From positions 1 to 24,919 of the forward strand of contig NZ_JARVCN010000393.1 in NCBI RefSeq assembly GCF_038442745.1: a stretch of DNA of 24,919 bases. Reading direction: 5' to 3'. The position numbers and the translations under genes were made by a program. The notes under the pieces were generated by a model. The model was not told where the DNA came from. It made no database searches and was given only the letters and a program-made list of their open reading frames with translations. Positions within the stretch are counted from its first letter, which is position 1. Each line of letters opens with the position of its first letter. This document shows, piece by piece, positions 15,370 through 23,823 of the stretch. The DNA is from Crocosphaera sp038442745 (GTDB lineage Bacteria > Cyanobacteriota > Cyanobacteriia > Cyanobacteriales > Microcystaceae).

Positions 15370-17619
15370 TTAGTTAAAAAAGGTTTCTAATCTTTCCAAT
15401 GCTATCCAAAATCCTTCTCCTTCATTTTTATGTCCTTGCCAAATTTCAGGTATAAAAGAAGCATTAGGGGCGGTTTTCTTTAAGTCTTCTGCTAAGGCAG
15501 GAAAGTCAACATCTCCGTCTTCAATTTGTAATCCTTCTCCGTCTAATCCTTGCGCATCTGCTATGTGTAGATGGGCAGTATAAGGACCTACTTGTTCAAT
15601 AAAACCTTTAAAAGATAAGTTGTGATGATTACAAGCTAATTTTGAGTGAGAAGTATCTAAACAAACTCGATAATTGTGGTGAGAACAAAACTCAGCAATG
15701 TCTTTAGGATCAACAAATAGATTGTGATATCTTTGTCCACCAAAATGCCAGGGAAAAGGTGGCATAGTCTGTGGTATTACTTCGACTCCCTCTTTATCTA
15801 ATTTGGATAAGCTATCTAACAGTAAATCGTAGTATTTTTGACGCTGTTCGATAGGTAAAGGTTCATCTAAAGTAAAGCCCCCAATATTAGTAACAATTAA
15901 AGGCCGAAAAGCTTTTTTAAAATATGGTTTTAGTTGTCTTGTTATGTCAATAACTCTTTGTAATTCTTGGATGGATTGGGTACGATAATTATCATCTAAA
16001 GAACATAAATCCAAAACATGATCTCCTGCAAATAGTTCGGGGCTATGTACTACATAATCGAGGTCATAAGTTTTCTCAAAATACTGAGTAATGTCCTGTT
16101 CTAAATCTTTATAACTGAGGTGGAATTCGAGTAAGTCTGGGTTAGATTTTGTAAGCAAGTTGTTGAAATCGTGATAACGAACTGGTAGTCCCCAAGGACG
16201 ACCAAATCCATAGTTTTTGGCAGTAGTTTGGGCTTCTTCTAGGTCGCTGGCAAAGAAAAAATCACCTACTTTAAAAGCTCTTTTAGCTGTTTGTCCAATC
16301 AATTCTTTTTTACGATTAGGTTGTAAACCTTTTCCTGGACTTTTAACCTCGATCATTGCTTCAGTAATTATTTCTCCTGGCTGCAATTCACAGTTAATAA
16401 TTAAACTTTTGGCTAAGGTTTCTCTATTCATTAGTTCCCCTTGGCTCAATCTTCTTTCCGATTCGGTTCCCAAAGCTTCTTCAACTTGTTTAATTCCTTC
16501 TACCATCGCCTTAAATTCTTCCGGTAAAAGGCTTACTTTATGATCATTTCCCTCCATTGATTTGTCTAAAGTAAAATGTTTTTCTATTACTTTAGCCCCT
16601 TTAGAAACTGCTGCGATCGCTATATTAATACCTCGCTCGTGACCAGAATAACCAACAGGACAGTCCCCTAATTCTTTCAATCGTTTAATATAGTTTAAAT
16701 TGACATCTTTAAAGGGTGCAGGGTATGTAGAATTACAGTGTAGTAAGACATACATTGCGCCTAGTTTCTCTAATAGTTGAACTGATTCGCTGATTTCAGC
16801 TTCAGTGGACATCCCTGTGGAGCAAATTAGAGGTTTTCCTGTCTTAGCTAAAGCCTTTAATAACTGATGATTTGTTAAGTCAGCAGAAGCAACTTTATAG
16901 CCAACCATTCCATAGTTTTCTAGGACGTTTAAACTATCTAAGTCCCAAGGAGTACATAGGGGTAAAATACCTTGTTGCTGACAATAATCAAAAGCTTCTA
17001 ACATTTCTTCGTCGGAAAGTTGGAAACGAGATAACAAATCTAACGTATATTGTGACCCTAAATCTTCACTGGCATCATTGGCATTTCCTGCATTGTGATA
17101 GAGAGATTTTAAGCTCCTAAGTTGGAATTTAGCACAATTGGCTCCAGCCAATACAGCCTCATCGATTAACTTTTTAGCTAACTCCAAACTACCGTTATGA
17201 TTGTTACCAATTTCTGCAATAATGAAAGTAGGAGATTCCTCGTTAATAACAAAGTCACCTATCTTAATTTCATGGGGTCTTTTATGGGCGATCGCAACTA
17301 AGCGATCATTAGTATCCAAAAGAGGTATAAACTCAATTTGTTCGGAAAAATAATCATTAATTTTTTCAGGCTCTTCTTCAAATAAAGCATACTTAAAATG
17401 CTTATTACTAACATTAGAAACTGCTTGATTGAGATCGATGGTATTTTGTTCTACTAACCACCGTCGAAAGTCACCATCTGTTAACACACCTTCTAACACA
17501 CCTGACTCGGTGACAGAGAAGATGATGCGACTTTTATTATCACTAATCTTCTTTAGTGCGTTGAGGATACTGTCTTCAGAGAAGACGATATATTTAGAGA
17601 GATTTCTATCGATTAACAT
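15370..17619 (-). CDS. CBS / NeuB-type nonulosonate synthase / SAF / TIM-barrel fusion protein
   Basis: The 749-residue multidomain protein has four parts. Residues 1-115 form a CBS-like regulatory module (VLEGVLTDGDFRRW). Residues 125-385 are a NeuB aldolase-type domain that condenses phosphoenolpyruvate with an N-acetyl-sugar: EIGNNHNGS (136-144), KFQ (164-166), HCNSTYPAP (294-302), GYSGHERG (323-330), EKHFTLD (346-352). About 400-462 is the SAF/antifreeze-like domain that closes the NeuB active site. About 475-749 is a xylose-isomerase/AP-endonuclease-2-type TIM barrel with metal-ligand candidates in CLDTSHSK (653-660), HLHIADAQG (683-691) and Glu725. The fusion suggests sugar isomerisation or epimerisation coupled to synthesis of a sialic-like acid. 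The exact product (sialic, legionaminic, other) is not determinable. No CMP-transferase or other pathway gene is adjacent. Confidence 0.9.
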   Translation of the reverse strand: MLIDRNLSKYIVFSEDSILNALKKISDNKSRIIFSVTESGVLEGVLTDGDFRRWLVEQNTIDLNQAVSNVSNKHFKYALFEEEPEKINDYFSEQIEFIPLLDTNDRLVAIAHKRPHEIKIGDFVINEESPTFIIAEIGNNHNGSLELAKKLIDEAVLAGANCAKFQLRSLKSLYHNAGNANDASEDLGSQYTLDLLSRFQLSDEEMLEAFDYCQQQGILPLCTPWDLDSLNVLENYGMVGYKVASADLTNHQLLKALAKTGKPLICSTGMSTEAEISESVQLLEKLGAMYVLLHCNSTYPAPFKDVNLNYIKRLKELGDCPVGYSGHERGINIAIAAVSKGAKVIEKHFTLDKSMEGNDHKVSLLPEEFKAMVEGIKQVEEALGTESERRLSQGELMNRETLAKSLIINCELQPGEIITEAMIEVKSPGKGLQPNRKKELIGQTAKRAFKVGDFFFASDLEEAQTTAKNYGFGRPWGLPVRYHDFNNLLTKSNPDLLEFHLSYKDLEQDITQYFEKTYDLDYVVHSPELFAGDHVLDLCSLDDNYRTQSIQELQRVIDITRQLKPYFKKAFRPLIVTNIGGFTLDEPLPIEQRQKYYDLLLDSLSKLDKEGVEVIPQTMPPFPWHFGGQRYHNLFVDPKDIAEFCSHHNYRVCLDTSHSKLACNHHNLSFKGFIEQVGPYTAHLHIADAQGLDGEGLQIEDGDVDFPALAEDLKKTAPNASFIPEIWQGHKNEGEGFWIALERLETFFN

Positions 17620-17710
17620 AGGTTATAAGCAGTTAGATCTTTACTCTAGTATTAAACATAATATAACATCGACTTTTACATTTTGATAAATGCCCTTGAG
17701 TTGTTAAACT

Positions 17711-19168
17711 TTAGCAGTCGGATAGTGCTTTGAGTAGAGCTTGGAATTTTAACTGAATTTCTGCTAACTCTTTTTCTGGTTCTGAACCTTGTACAATTCC
17801 TGCTCCTGCGTACAATCTAGCACGATTTTTAGAAATTAAAGCAGAGCGAATCCCTATGATAAACTCACTATTACCATTCTGATCAATCCAGCCTAAAGGT
17901 GCTGCATAAAACCCTCTTTCAAAACTTTCGTAGCGTTTAATCTCTTCGCAAGCAACCTGTGTGGGAAATCCCGATACAGCAGGAGTGGGATGTAATTTGG
18001 CCACCACATCTAATGGATGAACATCATGACTTAATTGGGTATATATGGGAGTCCAAAGGTGTTGGATATTAGCTAATTTTAAAATTTTTAAAGGGGAAAT
18101 TTGTGGACTCAATCCCAAACTTATCAAACACTGTACAATATATTCAATAACAACTTGATGTTCACGTCTGTCTTTACTACTTTTTAAGAGGTTTTGTGCT
18201 AAGTAATAATCTTCTTGCTTCGTATTTCCTCTTGATGTAGAACCAGCCAAAGCCTCTGTATACAATTTGCTGTCTTTTAGGCTAATTAAACGTTCAGGAC
18301 TCGCACCAACAAAACAATTATTTTTGCCATTATTAATGGCGAAAATATAGCAATTAGGATGATGAACTCGTAATCTCTCTAAACAGTGAACAATGGAAAA
18401 TTCTTGAGAAAAAGTTAAATCCAAAGCATTAGCCAATACTAATTTTTGAAAATTATTAGACTTAATCGACTTTAATACTGAAGTAACTGATGATTTAAAA
18501 TCATGGCTCATTCCTTGATCAGCTGTTAGATTAAGAGTATTTTGAATTGGTTTATTAAAATTAGTATTAACTTGAATTTTAGTGATTAATTCAATATTAG
18601 CTATGGTTTGCCTGACTAACTTTTTTATATCTGTTCTAGAATTTATGAGTAAATTAAAAAACAATAAATTTTGTTCATTTTTTTGAACAATTTGCAACCT
18701 AGGGAGAAAAGCAAAAGCAGGAGAAAAAGGAAAATCTAATTTGCTTGTATCAGAAAAAAAAGTAAATCCGCAAAAGATATAAGGAACGGAACTGGAAAAG
18801 TTATCTTGATTAACTCTTTTTATTTTTTGAAAACAATCTTTAATAAATTGTTTTGATTGACTGAATCTATTAGTTACATTCAACTGGCAAGACTCAGTAA
18901 CACCATAGCCTAAAATTGCTTCATCTTTTACAGGGTTTTGCCAATAGAAATAAACCTCGCCTGGAGAAAAGTTTTTGTTGTTTTCAGAGGTTAGAAATTC
19001 TAAAATACATAAAGGATCAACCTCAGTAATTGTCTGGGACAAACTGACAATTAAAGACTGGTTTTCTCCGTGCAAAGTTTCTTGATGGGATATAAGTAGT
19101 TGTTCAAGATAGTCTTGATAAGAGTTAATATTGGTAGTATTAGAAATAATTGGTTGAGTAGCGGACAT
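17711..19168 (-). CDS. menF: Isochorismate synthase
   Basis: The 485-residue enzyme converts chorismate to isochorismate, the entry to phylloquinone (vitamin K1) synthesis for photosystem I. The chorismate-binding domain fills the C-terminal half: the KLVLAN segment with general-base candidate Lys242, CFVGASPERL (285-294), EALAGSTSRG (305-314), RREHQVVIEYI (334-344), HPTPAVSGFP (393-402) and AGAGIVQGSEPEKELAE (454-470). EGSEP-type residues bind Mg2+. The N-terminal half is more variable, as usual. It could in principle be a salicylate-type isochorismate enzyme, but menA is divergent 128 bp away, which fits the quinone role. Confidence 0.93.
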   Translation of the reverse strand: MSATQPIISNTTNINSYQDYLEQLLISHQETLHGENQSLIVSLSQTITEVDPLCILEFLTSENNKNFSPGEVYFYWQNPVKDEAILGYGVTESCQLNVTNRFSQSKQFIKDCFQKIKRVNQDNFSSSVPYIFCGFTFFSDTSKLDFPFSPAFAFLPRLQIVQKNEQNLLFFNLLINSRTDIKKLVRQTIANIELITKIQVNTNFNKPIQNTLNLTADQGMSHDFKSSVTSVLKSIKSNNFQKLVLANALDLTFSQEFSIVHCLERLRVHHPNCYIFAINNGKNNCFVGASPERLISLKDSKLYTEALAGSTSRGNTKQEDYYLAQNLLKSSKDRREHQVVIEYIVQCLISLGLSPQISPLKILKLANIQHLWTPIYTQLSHDVHPLDVVAKLHPTPAVSGFPTQVACEEIKRYESFERGFYAAPLGWIDQNGNSEFIIGIRSALISKNRARLYAGAGIVQGSEPEKELAEIQLKFQALLKALSDC

Positions 19169-19296
19169 CGTAAAGTTATTTATAATTTGTTTTAATGTAG
19201 ACCAATATTAATGTTATGTCTTTAATATTATCCATACCTTTGATTGCACCTCCTCGGAGGATCATATCATAGACATTATTGCCAATTAGAAACCTT

Positions 19297-20208
19297 ATGA
19301 CCCCAACATCGAGTTTAACCCCATCAAAAGGAAAATTGTGGCTTGCTGCTATCAAACCTCCAATGTATAGCGTAGCCATTATCCCTATCACTGTAGGAAC
19401 TGCGGCCGCTTTTGGACAAACTGGAATCTTGGACAGTAAAATTTTCGGAACTTTCCTAACATCAGCTATCTTGATTATTGCTTGGTTAAATATTAGCAAT
19501 GATGTTTTTGATGCTGATACAGGAATCGACAAAAACAAAGCTCATTCTATTGTTAACTTAACAAGAAACAAATCGTTAATGTTTTGGTTAGCAAATGGGT
19601 TTTTAAGCTTAGGATTTTTAGGGATTTTATTGATTGCTTGGTGGCAACAAGATATGACAGTTCTTACTATTATACTACTTTGTTGTGTTTTAGGCTACTC
19701 TTATCAAGGACCTCCATTCCGTTTTGGTTATCAAGGGTTAGGTGAAATTATCTGCTTTTTTACCTTTGGTCCTATGGCGATCACTGCTGCTTATTATTCT
19801 CAAACTCAAAATTTTTCTTGGTCAATTTTCGCCTCAGCAACTCTGATCGGAATTAGTACCTCTATTATCTTATTCTGTTCACATTTTCATCAAGTTGAAG
19901 ATGATTTATCTGCTGGAAAACGCTCCCCTATCGTCCGTTTAGGAACTAAACTAGGTTCTCAAGTATTAATGGGAACAACTATTTTATTCTTTGCTTTGAT
20001 TATTGTCTTTTATTTGTTAGGAATCTTTCCCGTTTGGACTCTGATGGTATTTTTAAGTGCTCCTATTGCCTATCAATTAGTCAGTCATGTTAATAAAAAC
20101 CATGACCAACCTAGCATAGTTAGTAATTGTAAATTTATTGCAGTTAGACTTCACTTTTTTAGTGGCATTTTATTAGCACTAGCATTAATTGTCCCTCAAC
20201 TTCATTGA
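19297..20208 (+). CDS. menA: 1,4-dihydroxy-2-naphthoate phytyltransferase
   Basis: The 303-residue membrane prenyltransferase attaches the phytyl chain to dihydroxynaphthoate in phylloquinone synthesis. It is a UbiA-superfamily protein of about eight to nine helices. The first Asp-rich motif NDVFDADTGID binds prenyl diphosphate with Mg2+. GYSYQGPPFRFGYQGLGE and the second polar region near HFHQVEDDLSAGKRSPIVRLG complete the active site. The frame is open back to a TTG at 19279, but the ATG at 19297 gives the normal N-terminus (LWLAAIKPPMYSVAIIP soon after). It is divergent from menF with a shared 128-bp control region. The last 24 bp overlap the 3' end of gshB on the other strand. Confidence 0.94.
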   Translation: MTPTSSLTPSKGKLWLAAIKPPMYSVAIIPITVGTAAAFGQTGILDSKIFGTFLTSAILIIAWLNISNDVFDADTGIDKNKAHSIVNLTRNKSLMFWLANGFLSLGFLGILLIAWWQQDMTVLTIILLCCVLGYSYQGPPFRFGYQGLGEIICFFTFGPMAITAAYYSQTQNFSWSIFASATLIGISTSIILFCSHFHQVEDDLSAGKRSPIVRLGTKLGSQVLMGTTILFFALIIVFYLLGIFPVWTLMVFLSAPIAYQLVSHVNKNHDQPSIVSNCKFIAVRLHFFSGILLALALIVPQLH

Positions 20209-21180
20209 AGAACCTTGCAAACTCATTTCAGCTACCCATTGAATAACTTTTTCTCCTAGATTTGTCTGATCAAAAAGATCAATTTCTCTTATTCCTGTGG
20301 GACTGGTAACATTCACCTCGGTTAAATAACCTCCAATGACATCAATACCGACAAAATATAAGCCGTTTTGACGTAATTGTGGACCGACAATTTCACAAAT
20401 ATCCCATTCTCTAGCAGTTAATTCTGCTTTCTCAACTCGTCCCCCAACAGCCATATTACCTCGAAATTCTTGACCGGTAGGAACGCGATTAACTGCTCCA
20501 ATAGGTTTACCATCTAAGAGAATAATTCGCTTATCTCCATCTTTCGCTTCTGGTAAAAATTGTTGAACCATAACCGGTTCTTGACCCTGATGGGTACTCA
20601 CTTCTATGATGGAATTAAAATTGCGATCGCTAGATTCCAAAAATAAAATTCCTTCCCCTGCTTTTCCTCCCAATGGTTTAAGAACCGCTTGTTTTTTCTC
20701 TTCAACAAATCGGCGAATAATATCCTTATCTAAACTGACAACAGTTTTCGGCATCACCGAGTAAAACTGTAAGGTGTACATCTTCTCATTAGCTTCCCGC
20801 AAACCTTGAGGAGAATTAATCACTAAAGTTTTCTCTGGATTAATCAAATCTAAAATATAAGTAGCATAGAGATAGCGAATAGTGACAGGAGGATCTTTGC
20901 GCATGAATACAGCATCCATCTCTTCAAGACACCTTAACTCCTGAGAAGATAGCTCATACCATTGAGCCACCCCCGTCCATTTTCCCTCTTCTAAAGTAAC
21001 AGGAACTAGCTCGATTTGAGAGAGGATGGCCCATGCTTTCCCATCAATGACACTGAGTTGATGAATTTCCGTAATCCAAACTTCATGGCCTAGGGTTTGT
21101 GCTGCTTCCATAATAGCCACAGTGCTGTCGTGGCCGGGATTCAGTTTAGCAATGGGATCGATAATAAAAGCGAGTTTCAT
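20185..21180 (-). CDS. gshB: Glutathione synthetase
   Basis: The 331-residue ATP-grasp enzyme adds glycine to gamma-glutamylcysteine to make glutathione. Prokaryotic GshB hallmarks are present: MKLAFIIDPI at the N-terminus, VFMRKDPP (91-98), the ATP-grasp lysine and flexible loop KPLGGKAGEGI (168-178), NRVPTGQEFRGNMAVGG (231-247) and the Mg-binding EVNVTSPTGIREI (288-300). It is about 15 residues longer than E. coli GshB, at the C-terminus; that extension lies in the stretch overlapping menA. Its ATG overlaps the TAA of the upstream glutaredoxin gene (one shared base), which implies translational coupling in a thiol-redox operon. Confidence 0.97.
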   Translation of the reverse strand: MKLAFIIDPIAKLNPGHDSTVAIMEAAQTLGHEVWITEIHQLSVIDGKAWAILSQIELVPVTLEEGKWTGVAQWYELSSQELRCLEEMDAVFMRKDPPVTIRYLYATYILDLINPEKTLVINSPQGLREANEKMYTLQFYSVMPKTVVSLDKDIIRRFVEEKKQAVLKPLGGKAGEGILFLESSDRNFNSIIEVSTHQGQEPVMVQQFLPEAKDGDKRIILLDGKPIGAVNRVPTGQEFRGNMAVGGRVEKAELTAREWDICEIVGPQLRQNGLYFVGIDVIGGYLTEVNVTSPTGIREIDLFDQTNLGEKVIQWVAEMSLQGSSMKLRDN

Positions 21181-21449
21181 TAGGCTATTGACTGCTCCAA
21201 TAAGCTATCAAGTTTCCCCGAAAATTCTAAATCGTGTAAATCATCACAACCCCCAACATGGCGATCGTTGATGAACACTTGAGGGACACTGCGTTTTCCG
21301 TCTCCTCGCTGTGCCATTTTGTCCCTTGCGTCTTCGTCCCCATCGATACAATATTCCGTAAAATCTACCCCTTTCTTTGTTAACAAAGCCTTTGCGCGAA
21401 TGCAGAAGGGACAAGAACTCCAAGTGTAAATTTCAATGTTAGCAGCCAT
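21180..21449 (-). CDS. grxC: Glutaredoxin (dithiol, GrxC type)
   Basis: The 89-residue thioredoxin-fold protein reduces disulfides and glutathionylated proteins using glutathione. The active site is CPFC (Cys13, Cys16) in TWSSCPFCIRAK, one residue away from the classic CPYC. SVPQVFIN (cis-proline loop) and GGCDDL (glutathione-binding) follow at the expected positions. A third cysteine precedes DDL and another lies in the YCIDGD segment. The gene is first in an operon with gshB and joins it by a stop/start overlap, so the glutathione user and its synthetase are expressed together. Confidence 0.96.
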   Translation of the reverse strand: MAANIEIYTWSSCPFCIRAKALLTKKGVDFTEYCIDGDEDARDKMAQRGDGKRSVPQVFINDRHVGGCDDLHDLEFSGKLDSLLEQSIA

Positions 21450-21580
21450 TAGTATGTCAAATGTTAATTATTATTTCGATTGTACTATTTTCTGGGGTTC
21501 TATCGCTCAAGTCGAAGTCCAAGAAATTAGTCATAATAGAAGGCTAAAGCCTGTTGTTTATATAAGTATCCCCAAAAGCC

Positions 21581-22366
21581 ATGATAAAAATCACCTCTAT
21601 TAGTTTAACTGCTCTATTGACGGCTTTCGGCGTTGTTTTACCCATCAGAGCCGAAAATATAGCCCATTTAAGCCAATTATTGTCCACCAAACAATGTCAG
21701 CTTTGTGACCTAACCGGTTCGGGTTTAGTCATGGCCGACTTATCGGGGGCCTCTTTAATTGGAGCAAATTTAGCAGGGGCCAACCTTTCTCAAGCAAATT
21801 TGGCAGGGGCCGATCTCAGGGGAGCAAACTTGACCGGTGCTTCTCTATACGGAGCAAATTTAACTGGTGCTAATTTAAGCAGTGCTATTTTGCAGGGAAC
21901 AGACTTAAGAGAATCTTATTTGACCAACGCTATCCTATCAGGTACCAGTTTAGAACAAGCTTATGTACAGGGAGCGAAAGGTATTTCTCAAAATGCAGGA
22001 ACACCAGAACTTTTTTATGGATGGGGTTTAAACGAAACCACAGAAGGAAATTATAACGAGGCGATCGCTCTTCATAATAAAGCACTAATTTTAGATTCTG
22101 AATTTGCCCCGGCTTATTTAGCTAGAGGTTACGCTTTATTGAGGTTAGGAAACGAAAGTGGGGCCATTCTCAACGGAAAAATGGCTTCACAACTTTACGA
22201 AAAACAAGAGAATGATCAAGGAAAGGAATTAGCCGATAGTTTTGTTGATAAAATTGAAGCAGTGCAAGAAGCTAGAAGAAAAGGTGGGGGAAGTCCTGGG
22301 TTAGACAATATTGTTCGGGGTGTAGCGTCTTTAGCTTTACAATTTTTACTCAAAGGAGGAATTTAA
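21581..22366 (+). CDS. Exported pentapeptide-repeat and TPR protein
   Basis: The 261-residue product begins with a likely Sec signal peptide (residues 1-24: basic start, hydrophobic core, cleavage after IRA). A cysteine pair (CQLCDL, 39-44) follows, then about 16-17 pentapeptide repeats of the A(N/D)LxG type (about 45-130) that would form a right-handed quadrilateral beta-helix. A TPR-like helical region (about 144-210) has YGWGL...GNYNEAIALHNKAL and FAPAYLARGYALLRLG. A Gly-rich hinge and a hydrophobic C-terminus end it. The CxxC just before the helix is common in cyanobacterial pentapeptide proteins. Periplasmic or lumenal location is inferred from the signal. Function unknown; a scaffold or binding role is plausible. 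It is divergent from grxC-gshB. Confidence 0.87.
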   Translation: MIKITSISLTALLTAFGVVLPIRAENIAHLSQLLSTKQCQLCDLTGSGLVMADLSGASLIGANLAGANLSQANLAGADLRGANLTGASLYGANLTGANLSSAILQGTDLRESYLTNAILSGTSLEQAYVQGAKGISQNAGTPELFYGWGLNETTEGNYNEAIALHNKALILDSEFAPAYLARGYALLRLGNESGAILNGKMASQLYEKQENDQGKELADSFVDKIEAVQEARRKGGGSPGLDNIVRGVASLALQFLLKGGI

Positions 22367-22746
22367 CTAGCTAGGAGATATTAACTGTAGCAGTTCTCAC
22401 ACTTGTGAGGTGCAGAGGTTATCTCTTTGAGGCAGAAGGCAGGGGGCAGGAGGCAGGAGTTAGGTGTACCTCATGAGTCCGAGAAAAGCTATATACTTGA
22501 GTTCGGAGTTCGGTGTTAAATCTTTTTTTCACTGTTAACTGCTCAGTACTGACTGTTCACTGTTCACTGTTCACTGATAAGGTAGGAGCTAAAACCTTTG
22601 TCTGAGGCTGTTTCAAGGATCTAGACTCTCCTAAACTATGGTTCCATTGCTCTGACCCCGTAACCGCAAATGCTCCAAAACAGTTTATGCTAGAAAAAAA
22701 GTAACTTTAAGAAATGTTACATAAGGCAATTTTGTAATAATTAACT
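22367..22746 (+). repeat. Gene-free region with several heptamer repeat families
   Basis: This 380-bp spacer has no coding frame. At 22396-22409 a short inverted repeat CTCACA-CT-TGTGAG follows the pentapeptide gene. At 22431-22458 there are four tandem heptamers GGCAG(A/G)(A/G). Near 22498-22512 GAGTTCG occurs twice in tandem. At 22532-22580 seven heptamer units of the type CTGNNNA occur (CTGTTCA three times in a row, one unit divergent). The stacking of unrelated 7-bp families matches the short tandemly repeated repetitive (STRR) sequences known from cyanobacteria. The last 160 bp before the next gene show no clear structure. Confidence 0.75.
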
Positions 22747-23622
22747 ATGCAGTGTGTTATTAATCGTCGCGCCCAATTTAGTGCTAGTCATCGTTACTGG
22801 TTGCCAGAATGGGACGAAAGCAAAAATCAGCAAGCATTTGGCCCTTGTAGCCGTTTTCCAGGCCATGGACACAATTATGTCCTTTTTGTCTCATTGTGGG
22901 GCGAAATCGACCAATATGGCATGGTAGAAAATCTCTCCACTGTTAAACAGGTAATTAAACGAGAAGTCACCTCCCAACTAGACTACGCTTATCTCAACGA
23001 TGTCTGGAAAGAGTTTCAAACTACCCTCCCTACCACCGAAAACATGGCCAGAATAATCTGGCAACGGTTAGAAGCTTATTTACCTATAGTCAAAATACAA
23101 CTATTTGAACACCCCCAACTCTGGGCCGAATATCAAGGAAATGCCATGAAAGCGACATTAAACATCCAAACCCATTTTAGCGCAGCCCATCGTCTTGCTC
23201 GTCCAGACCTCAGTTTAGAAGAAAATACCAAAATTTATGGTAAATGCGCTCGCACCCACGGCCACGGGCATAATTATCACCTAGAGGTGTCCGTTAGCGG
23301 AGACATTGATCCCCGTACTGGAATGCTGGTGGATTTAGTGGCGTTACAAAACATTGTGGATGAATATGTTGTGGAACCCTTCGATCATAATTTCCTAAAT
23401 ATTGATGTCCCTCACTTCGCTGAGGTTGTCCCCACAGCAGAAAACATTGCTCTTTATATTGCTCAAGTGCTACAACAACCTATCAAAGATTTAGGGGCCC
23501 AACTGGAAAAAGTCAAATTAATCGAGAGTCCCAATAATTCCTGTGAAATCTATTGCGGTTCTTCTGCTGAGTCCTTAAATATACCGTCACAACAGACCCC
23601 CCAACTGGTGGCACTTCATTAA
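22747..23622 (+). CDS. Tandem-domain 6-pyruvoyltetrahydropterin synthase / QueD-family protein
   Basis: The 291-residue protein contains two complete T-fold PTPS domains in tandem (about 1-128 and 135-265). Such enzymes convert dihydroneopterin triphosphate to 6-pyruvoyl- or 6-carboxy-tetrahydropterin, for biopterin or queuosine-type synthesis. Domain 2 has the zinc ligands His148, His173 and His175, catalytic Cys167 and the Asp213-His214 pair, plus Glu260. Domain 1 keeps His15, Cys34, His40, His42 and Glu121, but has Asp79-Tyr80 where the catalytic His is expected, so it may be inactive or altered. T-fold enzymes normally assemble as hexamers of single domains; the fusion would form a pseudo-hexamer of three chains (inference). 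Product specificity cannot be assigned. Confidence 0.88.
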   Translation: MQCVINRRAQFSASHRYWLPEWDESKNQQAFGPCSRFPGHGHNYVLFVSLWGEIDQYGMVENLSTVKQVIKREVTSQLDYAYLNDVWKEFQTTLPTTENMARIIWQRLEAYLPIVKIQLFEHPQLWAEYQGNAMKATLNIQTHFSAAHRLARPDLSLEENTKIYGKCARTHGHGHNYHLEVSVSGDIDPRTGMLVDLVALQNIVDEYVVEPFDHNFLNIDVPHFAEVVPTAENIALYIAQVLQQPIKDLGAQLEKVKLIESPNNSCEIYCGSSAESLNIPSQQTPQLVALH

Positions 23623-23703
23623 CTAATGTAACATTATTGCCTTAACTGTTCATTAAAGACCCAAACTGACCCTAGGGTGTTCTTGTGGCTTTAAACTGAA
23701 AGA

Positions 23704-23771
23704 GGATACCTAACTAATGGTATCCGATTACATAAGCAACTTTGGGACAATCTGTCAACGGTTTGATTGTC
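23704..23771 (+). promoter_or_regulatory. Two consecutive hairpins in the leader of the CAAD gene
   Basis: Two perfect 7-bp stems stand in tandem within the 201-bp spacer. The first is GGATACC-(8 nt)-GGTATCC (23704-23725). The second is GACAATC-(12 nt)-GATTGTC (23746-23771), extendable by a G-T pair. Neither is followed by a T tract, so they are not terminators. A 10-bp palindrome ACCCTAGGGT lies just upstream (23669-23678). They may form a structured 5' untranslated leader or stabilise the mRNA. Confidence 0.5.
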
Positions 23772-23823
23772 TCGTTGCGTTTCAAAAGTCCAGTTCATAA
23801 CGTTTGAGAAGGATTAAGTCAAT

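Noticed and set aside
19279..19296. Upstream TTG start for menA
   Set aside because: The ATG at 19297 already gives the family-typical N-terminus, and no ribosome-binding site favours the TTG.
19176..19538. 120-codon minus-strand frame between menF and menA
   Set aside because: It overlaps the conserved N-terminal third of menA and the promoter region, and its product has no recognisable features.
22466..22490. Hammerhead-ribozyme-like string (CTCATGAGTCCGAGAAA)
   Set aside because: The core needs CTGATGA and a closed stem II; here the third base is C and the GGAC side of stem II is absent, so it cannot fold as a hammerhead.
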